The notes beneath the pieces were generated by a model. That model saw only the letters and a program-made list of their open reading frames with translations, ran no database searches and was not told the origin of the DNA. Made by a program: the position numbers and the translations under genes. Source: Thermobifida alba (GTDB lineage Bacteria; Actinomycetota; Actinomycetes; Streptosporangiales; Streptosporangiaceae). From it: DNA of 64,000 bases. This document shows positions 1-8,101 of this stretch, piece after piece (within the stretch, counting starts at the first letter, position 1; every line of letters starts with the position of its first letter). The stretch is from positions 4,446,422 through 4,510,421 of the forward strand of contig NZ_CP051627.1 of NCBI RefSeq assembly GCF_023208015.1, given 5' to 3'.

Positions 1-255
1 AACGTCGACTCCGGACTGGTCGCGCTGCGCCGCCGTCCCGCTCCCGAGACCAAGGCCGACCGCGAGGAGGTCTTCGCGGTCGTCGACGCCGCCTTCGCAC
101 AGCGGCGCAAGACCCTGCGCGCCGCCCTGAGCGCCTGGGCGGGCTCGGCGGCCGCCGCGGAGACGGCCCTGCGCGCCGCCGGAGTGGACCCCAGGACCCG
201 TGGGGAAGCCCTGGAGATCACCGACTTCGCCCGGATCGCCGAACAGCGGCCCTGA
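1..255 (+). CDS. rsmA: 16S rRNA dimethyladenosine transferase, C-terminal end (partial)
   Basis: Only the last 84 codons are present; the 5' end lies outside the window. The frame is open from base 1 to a TGA at 253-255. The peptide has the helical C-terminal features of RsmA/KsgA: an Arg-rich segment, AQRRKTLRAALSAW, then a final block with ITDFARIAEQ. RsmA dimethylates two adjacent adenosines in the 3' helix of 16S rRNA late in 30S assembly. In actinobacteria rsmA is usually followed by ispE, which is found here at 2397 beyond an inserted convergent kinase gene. The identification rests on the C-terminal domain and that context, because the SAM-binding motifs are not visible. Confidence 0.82.
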   Translation, partial: NVDSGLVALRRRPAPETKADREEVFAVVDAAFAQRRKTLRAALSAWAGSAAAAETALRAAGVDPRTRGEALEITDFARIAEQRP

Positions 256-283
256 GCGGGGACGGCGTCCGCCCCCGTTCAGG

Positions 284-2155
284 TCAGGCGGGCTGTCCCG
301 CGGAGGAGGACAGGGAGATGGAGTACCCCGGGCTGTCCGGCGCGCTGCGGAGCGTCAGGGACTCGGGGACCAGGCGGGAGTCGACGATGAACACGACGGA
401 CCCGCGCACGACGTCCCCCGGCCGGACGGCGCCGGACCACAGGTCCGCGTCCTTCTCGCCGTGCAACGGCAGTTGGGCCTCCACCTGTTCACCGCTCGTG
501 TAGACCAGGGTCTGCAGGTCGTGCCGGAACTCCACCGAACGCTCCGTGGAGTTGGTCACCTCGACGTCGGCGACGCAGTACTCCTTGTCCACCTCGTCGA
601 GGATGCGGGAGCGGGTCAGGACCTGCTTGTCGCAGTACCAGCGGATGAGTTCGAACTCCGGCTCCTCCGGCGGAGCCGCGTCGGAGTCCGGGGGGAGTTC
701 GGGCTTGTTCGGCTCCTCCGGCTCCTTGGGGGCCGGCTGCTCCTGGTCCTGCTCCTGGGCGGGGGCGTCCCCGCCGAACGGGAAGCCCTTCGTCACGGAC
801 GCCACGGCGAGCCCCAGCACCACCAGCAGCACCACCACCCCGGCCGCCATCGCGATCATGATCCACCGGGTGCGGGAGTGGTCGGGACGCAGCGGCCGGG
901 GCGGGGGAAGCGGATTCGGCGGCACGTACGGGCGCGCCTGGGGGCCGCCCGCGGAGCCCTGGCCCTGCGGCGCGTTCGGCGGCTGCCCGCCGCCCGTGCC
1001 CGGCGGAACCACCGGGAACTGCCCCGTGTGGTGCGGGGCCTGCCCGCCCGGCCGCTGCGACGCCGGCGGGTTCTGCGGCGCCGGCTGCACACCGGCGGGC
1101 GGAAGCGGCGGCATCGGCCCCGAACCCCCCTGCCGGGACGGGGAGTAGGGCTGCGGCGCCACCGAGGTCTGCCCCGGCGGCGGGACCGGCCCCTGCGGGG
1201 GGCGCAGCCCGGTGTGCGTCTGGGGGGAAGGCGGCGGATACCCCGGCGGCACCGGCGGCAGGTTCGGCCGCCACGACTGGTGCAGCGCGTGGCTGACCAT
1301 GTCGTTGGCGTCGTTGTCCGCCGCGCCGCCGGCCAGCTCCAGCAGCAGTTCCTGGGCGGTCGGACGCTGGTCGGGGTCCTTGGCCAGGGCTCGGGCGACC
1401 AGTCGGTCCAGCGGCGGGTCCAGGCTCCCGATGTCGGGTTCGGCGAACAGCATCCGCTTGCCCAGCGTCATGGCGTCGCCGTTGCCGAACGGATGCCTGC
1501 CGTTGCCCGCGAAAGCCACCAGGCAGCCCCAGGCGAAGATGTCGGCCTTGGTGGTGACCTTCTCCTCCAGCAGCTGCTCCGGGGCCATCCACCCCGGGCT
1601 GCCCATCACGATCCCGGTCTGGGTGTGGCTGGTGGAGGTGTTCAGCGCCCGGGCGATGCCGAAGTCGATCACCCGCGGCCCCGACAGCGACAGCAGCACG
1701 TTCGCCGGTTTGAGGTCGCGGTGCACCAGGCCGGCCTTGTGGATGGCGGCCAGCGCCGCGGCCACCCCCAGGGCGAAGCCGTGCAGCGTCCCCGAGTCGA
1801 GCGCCCCGTGCTCGGCGATGTGCTCGGCCAGCGCGGTCCCGGCGATGTACTCGGTGACCATGTACGGCCGGTTCTCGAACGTTCCGTGGTCGAGCACCTT
1901 GGCCGTGCAGAAGGAGGCGACCTTGCGGGCGTTCTCCATCTCGTCGCGGAACCGCGCCCGGGTGGCCTCGTCGAAGGCCAGTTCGGGGCGGATGACCTTG
2001 ATCGCTACATGGGTTCCCTTCTCCGGGGCACGGCCCAGGTAGACCGTCCCCATGCCTCCGCTGCCCAGTCGTCCGACCAGCACATAAGGACCGATGGTCG
2101 CCGGGTCTCCGGCGGCCAGCGGTTCCAGGTTCTTCGGGAGCCCATCCGACGGCAA
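284..2155 (-). CDS. Transmembrane Ser/Thr protein kinase (PknB-like, no PASTA)
   Basis: This is a eukaryotic-type Ser/Thr kinase of about 623 aa. The N-terminal catalytic domain has the glycine loop GSGGMGTVYLG near residue 32, the Lys of VAIKV near 53, the catalytic loop HRDLKPAN near 145, DFG near 164 and APE near 191. A long Pro/Gln-rich juxtamembrane linker follows, then one hydrophobic segment (IMIAMAAGVVVLLVVLGLAV), an acidic Pro/Glu linker and an extracellular domain of about 130 aa with two Cys, which is not made of PASTA repeats. I chose the TTG at 2155 because GGGGAGGA sits five bases upstream. A GTG-type start at 2233 would add 26 residues with no family resemblance. It converges on rsmA and diverges from ispE. 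The extracellular ligand is unknown. Confidence 0.88.
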   Translation of the reverse strand: MPSDGLPKNLEPLAAGDPATIGPYVLVGRLGSGGMGTVYLGRAPEKGTHVAIKVIRPELAFDEATRARFRDEMENARKVASFCTAKVLDHGTFENRPYMVTEYIAGTALAEHIAEHGALDSGTLHGFALGVAAALAAIHKAGLVHRDLKPANVLLSLSGPRVIDFGIARALNTSTSHTQTGIVMGSPGWMAPEQLLEEKVTTKADIFAWGCLVAFAGNGRHPFGNGDAMTLGKRMLFAEPDIGSLDPPLDRLVARALAKDPDQRPTAQELLLELAGGAADNDANDMVSHALHQSWRPNLPPVPPGYPPPSPQTHTGLRPPQGPVPPPGQTSVAPQPYSPSRQGGSGPMPPLPPAGVQPAPQNPPASQRPGGQAPHHTGQFPVVPPGTGGGQPPNAPQGQGSAGGPQARPYVPPNPLPPPRPLRPDHSRTRWIMIAMAAGVVVLLVVLGLAVASVTKGFPFGGDAPAQEQDQEQPAPKEPEEPNKPELPPDSDAAPPEEPEFELIRWYCDKQVLTRSRILDEVDKEYCVADVEVTNSTERSVEFRHDLQTLVYTSGEQVEAQLPLHGEKDADLWSGAVRPGDVVRGSVVFIVDSRLVPESLTLRSAPDSPGYSISLSSSAGQPA

Positions 2156-2396
2156 GCGATCCTCCCCGACGGTGTCCAAACTCCGTCTCGGCCTCAACGG
2201 TAGCGAGGTTTGTCCCCCGATACCCACCCACACGGACCGTCAGGTCCAGATGTGGCAACGCAAGCGACGTCGGTGACACGAGAATCGCTGCTGTTGGCGG
2301 ATCAACCGTCCCGAGGGCGACGAGTGACCCACACAAGAATCCCATACTGGACGCCCAGAATCACAGAGGCGGGCTTTCCCGTACGATCTAGGATTC

Positions 2397-3320
2397 GTGA
2401 ACGCCACGACCTCCGTCACCGTACGGGTCCCCGCGAAGGTGAACCTGCAACTCGCGGTGGGGCCCGCCCGCGGCGACGGGTACCACGGCCTGGTCAACGT
2501 CTTCCACGCGGTCTCCCTCTTCGACGAGGTCACCGTCTCCGCCCGCACCGACCTGCCGCCGGGGCAGGCCGTGCTGAGCGCCGACGGCGAACGGCCCGAC
2601 CACCTCGCCCGCGTCCCCCTCGACGAGGGCAACCTCGCGGCGCGCGCGGCCGCCCTGCTGGCCCGGCACACCCCGCGGGCCACCGGGGTCCACATCCACC
2701 TGCGCAAGGCCATCCCCGTCGCCGGCGGCATGGCCGGCGGCAGCGCGGACGCCGCGGCCGCCCTGGTGGCCTGCGACGCGCTCTGGGACAGCGGCGTCCC
2801 CCGGGAACAGCTCCTGGAGCTCGCCGCCGACCTCGGCAGCGACGTGCCCTTCCCGCTGCTCGGCCACACCGCCGTCGGCACCGGACGAGGCGAGCTCCTG
2901 ACCCCGCTGCCGACCCCCGGCACGTTCCACTGGGTCTTCGCCCTGGCCGAGGGCGGCCTGTCCACCGCGGCGGTGTTCGCCGAGTACGACCGGCTGCGCC
3001 CGGACGCCCCCGAACCCCGCCTGGACCACGACCTGGCGGCCGCGCTCGCCGCCGGAGACCCCCGCCGGCTCGGCACGGCGCTCACCAACGACCTGCAACC
3101 GGCGGCCCTGTCCCTGCGCCCCGGCCTGGCTTCGGTCCTCGACGCCGGACGCGCCGCCGGAGCCCTGGGCGCCGTCGTGTCCGGCTCCGGACCCACCTGC
3201 GCCTTCCTCGCCGGGTCCGCGGAGCACGCCCGCGGGCTCGCCGCCGCCCTGCGCGGCCTCGACGAGTGCGCCGACACCGTCACCGCCCACGGCCCCGTCC
3301 CCGGCGCCACCGTGCTGTGA
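2397..3320 (+). CDS. ispE: 4-diphosphocytidyl-2-C-methyl-D-erythritol kinase
   Basis: The 307 aa product is a GHMP-family kinase that phosphorylates CDP-methylerythritol at the 2-OH in the MEP pathway to isopentenyl diphosphate. Visible motifs are the N-terminal VPAKVNLQLAVG, which carries the active-site Lys, the ATP-binding PVAGGMAGGSADAAAA near residues 100-115 with the catalytic Asp, and the C-terminal Gly-rich GAVVSGSGPTCAFL. Length matches the family. The start is a GTG with no strong Shine-Dalgarno sequence, so a leaderless or weakly initiated mRNA is possible. It supplies precursors for the prenyl chain made by UppS, encoded at the right edge of the window. Confidence 0.94.
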   Translation: MNATTSVTVRVPAKVNLQLAVGPARGDGYHGLVNVFHAVSLFDEVTVSARTDLPPGQAVLSADGERPDHLARVPLDEGNLAARAAALLARHTPRATGVHIHLRKAIPVAGGMAGGSADAAAALVACDALWDSGVPREQLLELAADLGSDVPFPLLGHTAVGTGRGELLTPLPTPGTFHWVFALAEGGLSTAAVFAEYDRLRPDAPEPRLDHDLAAALAAGDPRRLGTALTNDLQPAALSLRPGLASVLDAGRAAGALGAVVSGSGPTCAFLAGSAEHARGLAAALRGLDECADTVTAHGPVPGATVL

Positions 3321-3350
3321 GCCGCCCCGCCGCCCCGCGGGGGGCGCCGC

Positions 3351-3812
3351 TCACACCCCGCCCTCCCGGGCCGGGCGGAGCAGCGGAGCGCCCGGCCCCA
3401 GCGTGGCCAGCGCGTCGTCGCCGTTGCGCAGCCCGCACGAGCGCAGCGACAGGCACCCGCAGCCGATGCACGACGTCAACCGGTCCCGCAGCCGCTGCAG
3501 CGCGTCGATCCGGGTGTCCAGTTCGTCCCGCCACGCGCGGGACAGCCGCGCCCAGTCCTCGGCGGTGGGGGTGCGCTCGTCGGGAAGCGTGGCCAGCGCC
3601 TCCTGGATCCGGGTGAGCGTCAACCCCACCCGCTGGGCGGCCGCGATGAACGCCAGCCGACGCAGCGTGCTGCGGTGGTAACGGCGCTGGTTGCCCGCGG
3701 TCCGTTCGGCGCGGATCAGCCCCTTCGCCTCGTAGAACCGCAGCGCGCTGTGCGACATCCCGCTGCGTTCGGCGAGCTGGCCGATGGTGAGCCGGACCGG
3801 AAGGTGCGCCAT
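3351..3812 (-). CDS. soxR: Redox-sensitive MerR-family activator SoxR
   Basis: The 153 aa product is a MerR-family regulator. It has an N-terminal winged HTH (LTIGQLAERSGMSHSALRFYE), a dimerisation helix, and near the C terminus CIGCGCLSLRSC, which is exactly the C-x2-C-x-C-x5-C ligand set of the SoxR [2Fe-2S] cluster. In actinobacteria SoxR responds mainly to redox-active small molecules rather than superoxide. The ATG start follows GAGGAGG closely. It is transcribed divergently from the ABC-F gene, with a SoxR-like box in between, which suggests autoregulation and possible control of the neighbour. Confidence 0.92.
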   Translation of the reverse strand: MAHLPVRLTIGQLAERSGMSHSALRFYEAKGLIRAERTAGNQRRYHRSTLRRLAFIAAAQRVGLTLTRIQEALATLPDERTPTAEDWARLSRAWRDELDTRIDALQRLRDRLTSCIGCGCLSLRSCGLRNGDDALATLGPGAPLLRPAREGGV

Positions 3813-3842
3813 GCTCCAGCCTCCTCTCGGGTGGTCTGCCGA

Positions 3843-3860
3843 TCTCAACCTAACCTGAGG
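3843..3860. promoter_or_regulatory. Putative SoxR box
   Basis: The 18-mer TCTCAACCTAACCTGAGG matches the SoxR consensus CCTCAAGTTAACTTGAGG at 14 of 18 positions and is an imperfect palindrome. It lies 30 bp upstream of the soxR start and 93 bp upstream of the ABC-F start. The consensus is recalled from the SoxR literature, so assignment to the adjacent soxR is inference from position. Confidence 0.6.
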
Positions 3861-3953
3861 TTCCGGTCGGCCGTGCCACCGCGGCGCACCCCTCCCGGAC
3901 GGTCCGGCCCCGGATGGCCGCCGCACCCCGCCGTACCCCCGACAATGGAGGAG

Positions 3954-5732
3954 ATGAACCTCGTCAACCTCCAAGACGTCACACTGGCCTACGGTCCCCT
4001 GGTCCTGTTGGACTCCGTCTCCCTCGGCATCGACGAGGGGGACCGGATCGGCATCGTGGGCCGCAACGGCGGCGGCAAGTCCACCCTGGTGTCCGTCCTC
4101 GCCGGACGGCTCCCACCCGACTCCGGACGCGTCGTCCACAACCGCGGACTGCGGATCGGCTTCCTCCACCAGCAGGACAGCTTCCCCGACACCACGGTCG
4201 GCCGGTTCGTCCTGGACGGGCGGGCCGAACACGAGTGGGCGGGCGACGCGCGGATCCGCGACGTGCTGCGCGGCCTGCTGTCCGGCTGGGACCTCAACAC
4301 CCGGATGGCCCACCTGTCCGGAGGGGAGCGCCGCCGTGCCGGACTCGCCCGGATGCTCATCGACACCCACGACCTGATCATCCTGGACGAACCCACCAAC
4401 CACCTCGACATCGAGGGCATCGCCTGGCTCGCCGACCACCTCAACCGGCGCCGCGAGGCCGTCGCCGTCGTCACCCACGACCGCTGGTTCCTCGACGCGG
4501 TCACCCACCGCACCTGGGAGGTCGTGGACGGCCGGGTGGAACGCTACGAGGGCGGCTACGCCGCCTACGTGCTCGCCAAGGCCGAACGGCAGCGCCTCGC
4601 CCGGGCCGCCGAGGAGCGCCGCCAGAACCTCATGCGCAAGGAACTCGCCTGGCTGCGCCGCGGACCGCCCGCCCGCACCTCCAAGCCCAAGTTCCGCATC
4701 GAGGCCGCGAACGCGCTCATCGCCGACGAGCCGCCCGCCCGCGACACCGTCGAACTGGTCCGCTTCGCCAGCTCCCGGCTCGGCAAGACGGTCATCGACG
4801 TCAAGGACGTCACCCTCCGCGCCGGGGACACCGTCCTGCTGGAACACCTCACCTGGCAGCTCGGCCCCGGCGACCGGATCGGCCTGGTGGGCGTCAACGG
4901 CTCCGGGAAGACGACGCTGCTGCGGCTGCTCGCCAAGGAACGCGACCCCGACGCCGGGACCGTGCGCCACGGCAAGACCGTCGCCCTCGCCCACCTCTCG
5001 CAGAACCTCGCGGAACTGGACCCCGAGGCCCGGCCGCTGCAGGCGGTCACCGAGGTCCGCCAGCACGTCACCATCGGCAGGCGGGAGTACTCCGCCAGCC
5101 AGATGCTGGAGCGCTTCGGCTTCCGGGGAGAACGCCAGTGGACCCCCGTCGGCGACCTCTCCGGCGGCGAACGGCGGCGGCTGCAGCTGCTCAGGCTGCT
5201 CATGGCGGAGCCGAACGTCCTGCTCCTCGACGAGCCCACCAACGACCTGGACATCGAGACGCTGACCGAGCTGGAGGACCTGCTCGACGGCTGGCCCGGG
5301 TCGCTGGTGGTGGTCAGCCACGACCGCTACTTCCTGGAGCGCATCTGCGACCGGGTCTTCGCCCTGCTCGGCGACCGCACCCTGCGCCACCTGCCCGGCG
5401 GCGTGGACGAGTACCTGCGGCGGCGCGCCGAGGCCGACGGCGGCGGAGAGGTCCCCCGGGACAGCTCCACCGGGGACGCCGCCCGCACCGGACAGGAGTC
5501 CCCAGGGCTGACGGCGGCCGAACGCCGGGCCGCGCAGAAGGAGATGCAGCGCATCGAACGCCGCATCGACCGGATCGACGCGCGCGAGACCGAACTCCAC
5601 GCGCTCATGGCCGAGGCCGCCGACGACTACACCCGCCTGGCGGAGCTCGACGCCGAGCTCAAGGCCCTCACCGCCGAGAAGGCGGACCTGGAGGAGGCCT
5701 GGCTGGTCGAGGCGGAGAAGCTGGGAGAGTGA
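3954..5732 (+). CDS. ABC-F family ATPase (Uup/EttA-like)
   Basis: This 592 aa protein has two ABC ATPase cassettes and no membrane domain, the hallmark of ABC-F translation factors. Cassette 1 has Walker A GRNGGGKST, signature LSGGERRR and Walker B LIILDEPTNHLD. Cassette 2 has GVNGSGKTT, LSGGERRRLQLL and LLLDEPTNDLD. The basic linker between them contains RKELAWLRRGPPARTSKPK. The last ~80 residues form a Glu/Arg-rich coiled coil like the Uup DNA/RNA-binding tail. ABC-F proteins act at the ribosomal E site; some give antibiotic protection. ATG 3954 is chosen; an in-frame ATG at 3945 is equally possible and would be leaderless-like. A soxR gene with a SoxR box lies divergently upstream. Confidence 0.88.
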   Translation: MNLVNLQDVTLAYGPLVLLDSVSLGIDEGDRIGIVGRNGGGKSTLVSVLAGRLPPDSGRVVHNRGLRIGFLHQQDSFPDTTVGRFVLDGRAEHEWAGDARIRDVLRGLLSGWDLNTRMAHLSGGERRRAGLARMLIDTHDLIILDEPTNHLDIEGIAWLADHLNRRREAVAVVTHDRWFLDAVTHRTWEVVDGRVERYEGGYAAYVLAKAERQRLARAAEERRQNLMRKELAWLRRGPPARTSKPKFRIEAANALIADEPPARDTVELVRFASSRLGKTVIDVKDVTLRAGDTVLLEHLTWQLGPGDRIGLVGVNGSGKTTLLRLLAKERDPDAGTVRHGKTVALAHLSQNLAELDPEARPLQAVTEVRQHVTIGRREYSASQMLERFGFRGERQWTPVGDLSGGERRRLQLLRLLMAEPNVLLLDEPTNDLDIETLTELEDLLDGWPGSLVVVSHDRYFLERICDRVFALLGDRTLRHLPGGVDEYLRRRAEADGGGEVPRDSSTGDAARTGQESPGLTAAERRAAQKEMQRIERRIDRIDARETELHALMAEAADDYTRLAELDAELKALTAEKADLEEAWLVEAEKLGE

Positions 5733-5733
5733 C

Positions 5734-5784
5734 CGTTCCGCCGTGCCGCCCGCGTCATCCCCGCGCGGGCGGCACGGCGGAACG
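5734..5784. terminator. Hairpin terminator after the ABC-F gene
   Basis: A perfect 21-bp inverted repeat, arms 5734-5754 and 5764-5784 with a 9-nt loop, starts just after the ABC-F stop codon. There is no T-run. It sits between this gene and the convergent SGNH gene, so it probably ends transcription from both sides. Confidence 0.7.
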
Positions 5785-5810
5785 CCCCGGAGGGGGCGGA
5801 CCGCCGCGGC

Positions 5811-6704
5811 TCAGTCCCGCAGGACCTCCTCCACGACCATGGCGACCGCCTGCGCCCCGGCCTCGTTGAGGTGGACGTCGGGTCCCCGCTCGGTGTCGCA
5901 CATCCACGTGTACTGGCACACGCGGTCCGTGTTGACCGGAAGCCCGTCCTCGCCCTCCTCGAAGTCCTCCATGGCGAACCGCGGGGCCATGTTCGCCACG
6001 GTGATGCCCTCGGCGTTGTAGGCGTCGGTGAGGGTGCCGTTGATCGCGGCCAGCATGCCGTTGGTGTAGTTGGCGGTGTCCTGGTAGGTCCGCTCGTCGT
6101 CGTCCTCCGCGGCGACGACGGCCGTCACCTCCTCCGCCAGGTACATCGCCAGCAGCGGGTTGTAGGAGGTCACCGCGACGATCTCGACGTCCTCGCCGGC
6201 GGCGGCACGCAGCCGCTGGGCGATCACGGGAGCGTCCTGCGCCACCTGCTCCAGGCTCTGGGCCACACACTCCCGGTCGATGGCGGTCGTCAGGGCGCCG
6301 TCCTCGCCGCGGGCGCACGCGAACAGGTTCTCGCCGCCGATGTTCACCGTCACCAGCCGCACCCGGTCCCGGTTCTCCTCCAGGAACGCCTCGGCGGCGG
6401 CCAGCTGCGACCCCTCCTCGTAGTCGCAGCCCTCGGCCCCGCCGTCGACGAAGGTGGCGGTGTCCTCGCCGACGCACCCCAGCTTCACGTGCTCCACCCC
6501 CGGGGGCTCGTCCGACAGGGCCGCGGCCACCAGGTCGGTGTAGCCCTTCTCGGTCTCGGCGGGCGTGCCCGACTCGTCGGGCTGCGCTCCGACCGCCAGG
6601 CCGTCACCCAGCGACAGGTAGTACTGCGTCTCCGCGTCGACCGAACTGCATGCCGAGGCCAGCAGCGCCACCGCGGCGGCGCATGTCCAAGAAAACCGGC
6701 GCAT
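5811..6704 (-). CDS. SGNH/GDSL-family lipoprotein lacking the catalytic Ser
   Basis: The 297 aa product begins with a lipoprotein signal peptide: an Arg pair, a hydrophobic stretch and lipobox LASAC, with Cys19 predicted to be lipidated. The rest resembles actinobacterial secreted SGNH hydrolases. Block I here reads YLSLGDGLAVG, so the nucleophile Ser of GDS is Gly. Block III, normally GxND, reads IGGENLF. Block V keeps PDVHLNEAG. The cysteines around GCVGED and VCQYTWMC match the disulfide pattern of the family. With the nucleophile and oxyanion Asn gone, ordinary esterase chemistry is unlikely; a binding or structural role in the envelope is possible. It is convergent with the ABC-F gene. 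Confidence 0.72.
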   Translation of the reverse strand: MRRFSWTCAAAVALLASACSSVDAETQYYLSLGDGLAVGAQPDESGTPAETEKGYTDLVAAALSDEPPGVEHVKLGCVGEDTATFVDGGAEGCDYEEGSQLAAAEAFLEENRDRVRLVTVNIGGENLFACARGEDGALTTAIDRECVAQSLEQVAQDAPVIAQRLRAAAGEDVEIVAVTSYNPLLAMYLAEEVTAVVAAEDDDERTYQDTANYTNGMLAAINGTLTDAYNAEGITVANMAPRFAMEDFEEGEDGLPVNTDRVCQYTWMCDTERGPDVHLNEAGAQAVAMVVEEVLRD

Positions 6705-6881
6705 CGTCTCTCACGTCTCTTCTCTCGCAGGTGAATCGGTTGAGCGAGCCCCCTGCGTAGCATGCCGGTAACAGACCGCAAAAAGCTAGTCATCAACGGA
6801 TCACGACTTCTGTCCGTTACCGTGACGTGTGAGGGGCCTGTGGCCGTGGCGGACGCCCTGTCCCGAAACGCCGGGCGGCCG

Positions 6882-7376
6882 TCAGTTCGGCTCGTCCAGC
6901 GGCGCCAGGACCGTCCGCAGCAGTGCGGCCAGCCGGTCGCGCTCGGTCGGCCCCAGTACCCCCAGCAGCGACTCCTCGTAGCGCAGCAGGTCCGCCAGGG
7001 CCGCGTCCACCCGCTCCCGCCCCTCGTCGGTGAGCCGGACCAGCACCCCGCGCCGGTCCGCCGGGTCCGGCAGCCGACGCACCAGCCCGTCCTCGGCCAG
7101 CCGGTCGATCCGGTTGGTCATGGTCCCCGAGGTCACCAGCGTGGCGCGCAGCAGCCGCCCCGGACTCAGCTCGTACGGCGCGCCCGAACGGCGCAGCTCG
7201 GCGAGGACGTCGAACTCCCACGGCTCCAGGTCGTGCTCGGCGAACACCGAACGGCGCGCGCGGTCGAGGTGTCGGGCCAGCCGGGAGACCCGGCTCAGCA
7301 CCTGAAGCGGCTCCACGTCGAGGTCGGGACGCTCGGTGCGCCACGCCTCGACCAGACCGTCAACCTCATCACGCAT
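6882..7376 (-). CDS. MarR-family transcriptional regulator
   Basis: The 164 aa protein has a MarR winged-helix layout: an N-terminal dimerisation helix, a recognition region with ATLVTSGTMTNRIDRLAEDGLV, and a wing with RLPDPADRRGVLVRLTDEGRE. The DxRxxxVxLT signature of the wing is intact. No Cys pair of the OhrR type is evident, so the ligand cannot be guessed. A perfect 14-bp palindrome 14 bp upstream of the ATG suggests autorepression. No obvious target gene is adjacent: the TetR gene behind it is on the same strand and the SGNH lipoprotein gene lies downstream. Confidence 0.88.
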   Translation of the reverse strand: MRDEVDGLVEAWRTERPDLDVEPLQVLSRVSRLARHLDRARRSVFAEHDLEPWEFDVLAELRRSGAPYELSPGRLLRATLVTSGTMTNRIDRLAEDGLVRRLPDPADRRGVLVRLTDEGRERVDAALADLLRYEESLLGVLGPTERDRLAALLRTVLAPLDEPN

Positions 7377-7390
7377 GAACCCAGCATATC

Positions 7391-7404
7391 TCTTGATATC
7401 AAGA
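7391..7404. promoter_or_regulatory. Putative MarR operator
   Basis: TCTTGATATCAAGA is a perfect palindrome, imperfectly extended by flanking TATC/GATA. It lies 14 bp upstream of the marR-type start codon and overlaps where its promoter must be. The sequence resembles the TTGATATCAA-type boxes common for MarR proteins. It stands out as an AT-rich island in the surrounding GC-rich DNA. Confidence 0.65.
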
Positions 7405-7427
7405 TAATCAGCGGTCGCGGGGCCCCG

Positions 7428-8087
7428 TCACTCCCGCCGACGCGACCGCGCCACATCCACCCGCGGCTTGGCGTCCAGCCGGGACAGACCGTTCCACGCC
7501 AGGTTCACCAGGTGCGCCGCCACCACCTCCCGCTTGGGACGGCGCACCTCCAGCCACCACTGGCCGGTCAACGCGACCATGCCCACCAGTGCCTGCGCGT
7601 ACAACGGGGCCAGTTTCGGGTCGTAGCCGCGCGCGCGGAACTCCTCCGCCAGCACGTGCTCCACCTGTGTGGCGATGTCGCTGATCAGACTCGCGAAACT
7701 GCCCGTCCCCGACGCCGCGTGCGAGTCGCGCGCCAGAATCCGGAACCCCTCGCTGTGCTCCTCCACGTACCGCAGCAGCGCCAGGGCGGCCCCCTCCAGC
7801 TTCTGCCGCGGGCTGCCCTCCACCAGCGCGTCGCTGACCAGGCCGAGCAGGCACTGCATCTCGCGGTCCACCACGACCGCGTAGACCCCCTCCTTGCCCC
7901 CGAAGTGCTCGTACACCACCGGTTTGGAGACCCCGGCACGCGCCGCGATCTCCTCCACCGACGTGGCGGCGAAGCCGCGTTCGGCGAACAGTTCCCTACC
8001 GATCGCGAGAAGCTGTTCCCGGCGCTCCTTGCCGGTCATGCGCTGCTTTTTGCGGGTTCTGGAATTCTGTTCGCTCACGGCTTCCAT
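7428..8087 (-). CDS. TetR-family regulator, likely of the adjacent desaturase
   Basis: The 219 aa protein has a canonical TetR N-terminal HTH: RREQLLAIGRELFAERGF, then TSVEEIAARAGVSKPVVYEHFGGKEG. An all-helical ligand domain follows, with a basic N-terminal extension (SRTRKKQRMTGK). It begins 14 bp after the stop of the fatty acid desaturase gene on the same strand, so the two form an operon. That arrangement suggests it senses acyl-CoAs or membrane lipid state and represses the operon. ATG 8087 is chosen; an in-frame GTG at 8078 is possible. The ligand is an inference from neighbourhood only. Confidence 0.88.
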   Translation of the reverse strand: MEAVSEQNSRTRKKQRMTGKERREQLLAIGRELFAERGFAATSVEEIAARAGVSKPVVYEHFGGKEGVYAVVVDREMQCLLGLVSDALVEGSPRQKLEGAALALLRYVEEHSEGFRILARDSHAASGTGSFASLISDIATQVEHVLAEEFRARGYDPKLAPLYAQALVGMVALTGQWWLEVRRPKREVVAAHLVNLAWNGLSRLDAKPRVDVARSRRRE

Positions 8088-8101
8088 GATGACCGATCCG
8101 G

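Noticed and set aside
6767-6821. Inverted repeat GGTAACAGAC / GTCCGTTACC between the SGNH lipoprotein and MarR genes
   Set aside because: Arms are 35 bp apart with a mismatch and no evident promoter role; could be chance.
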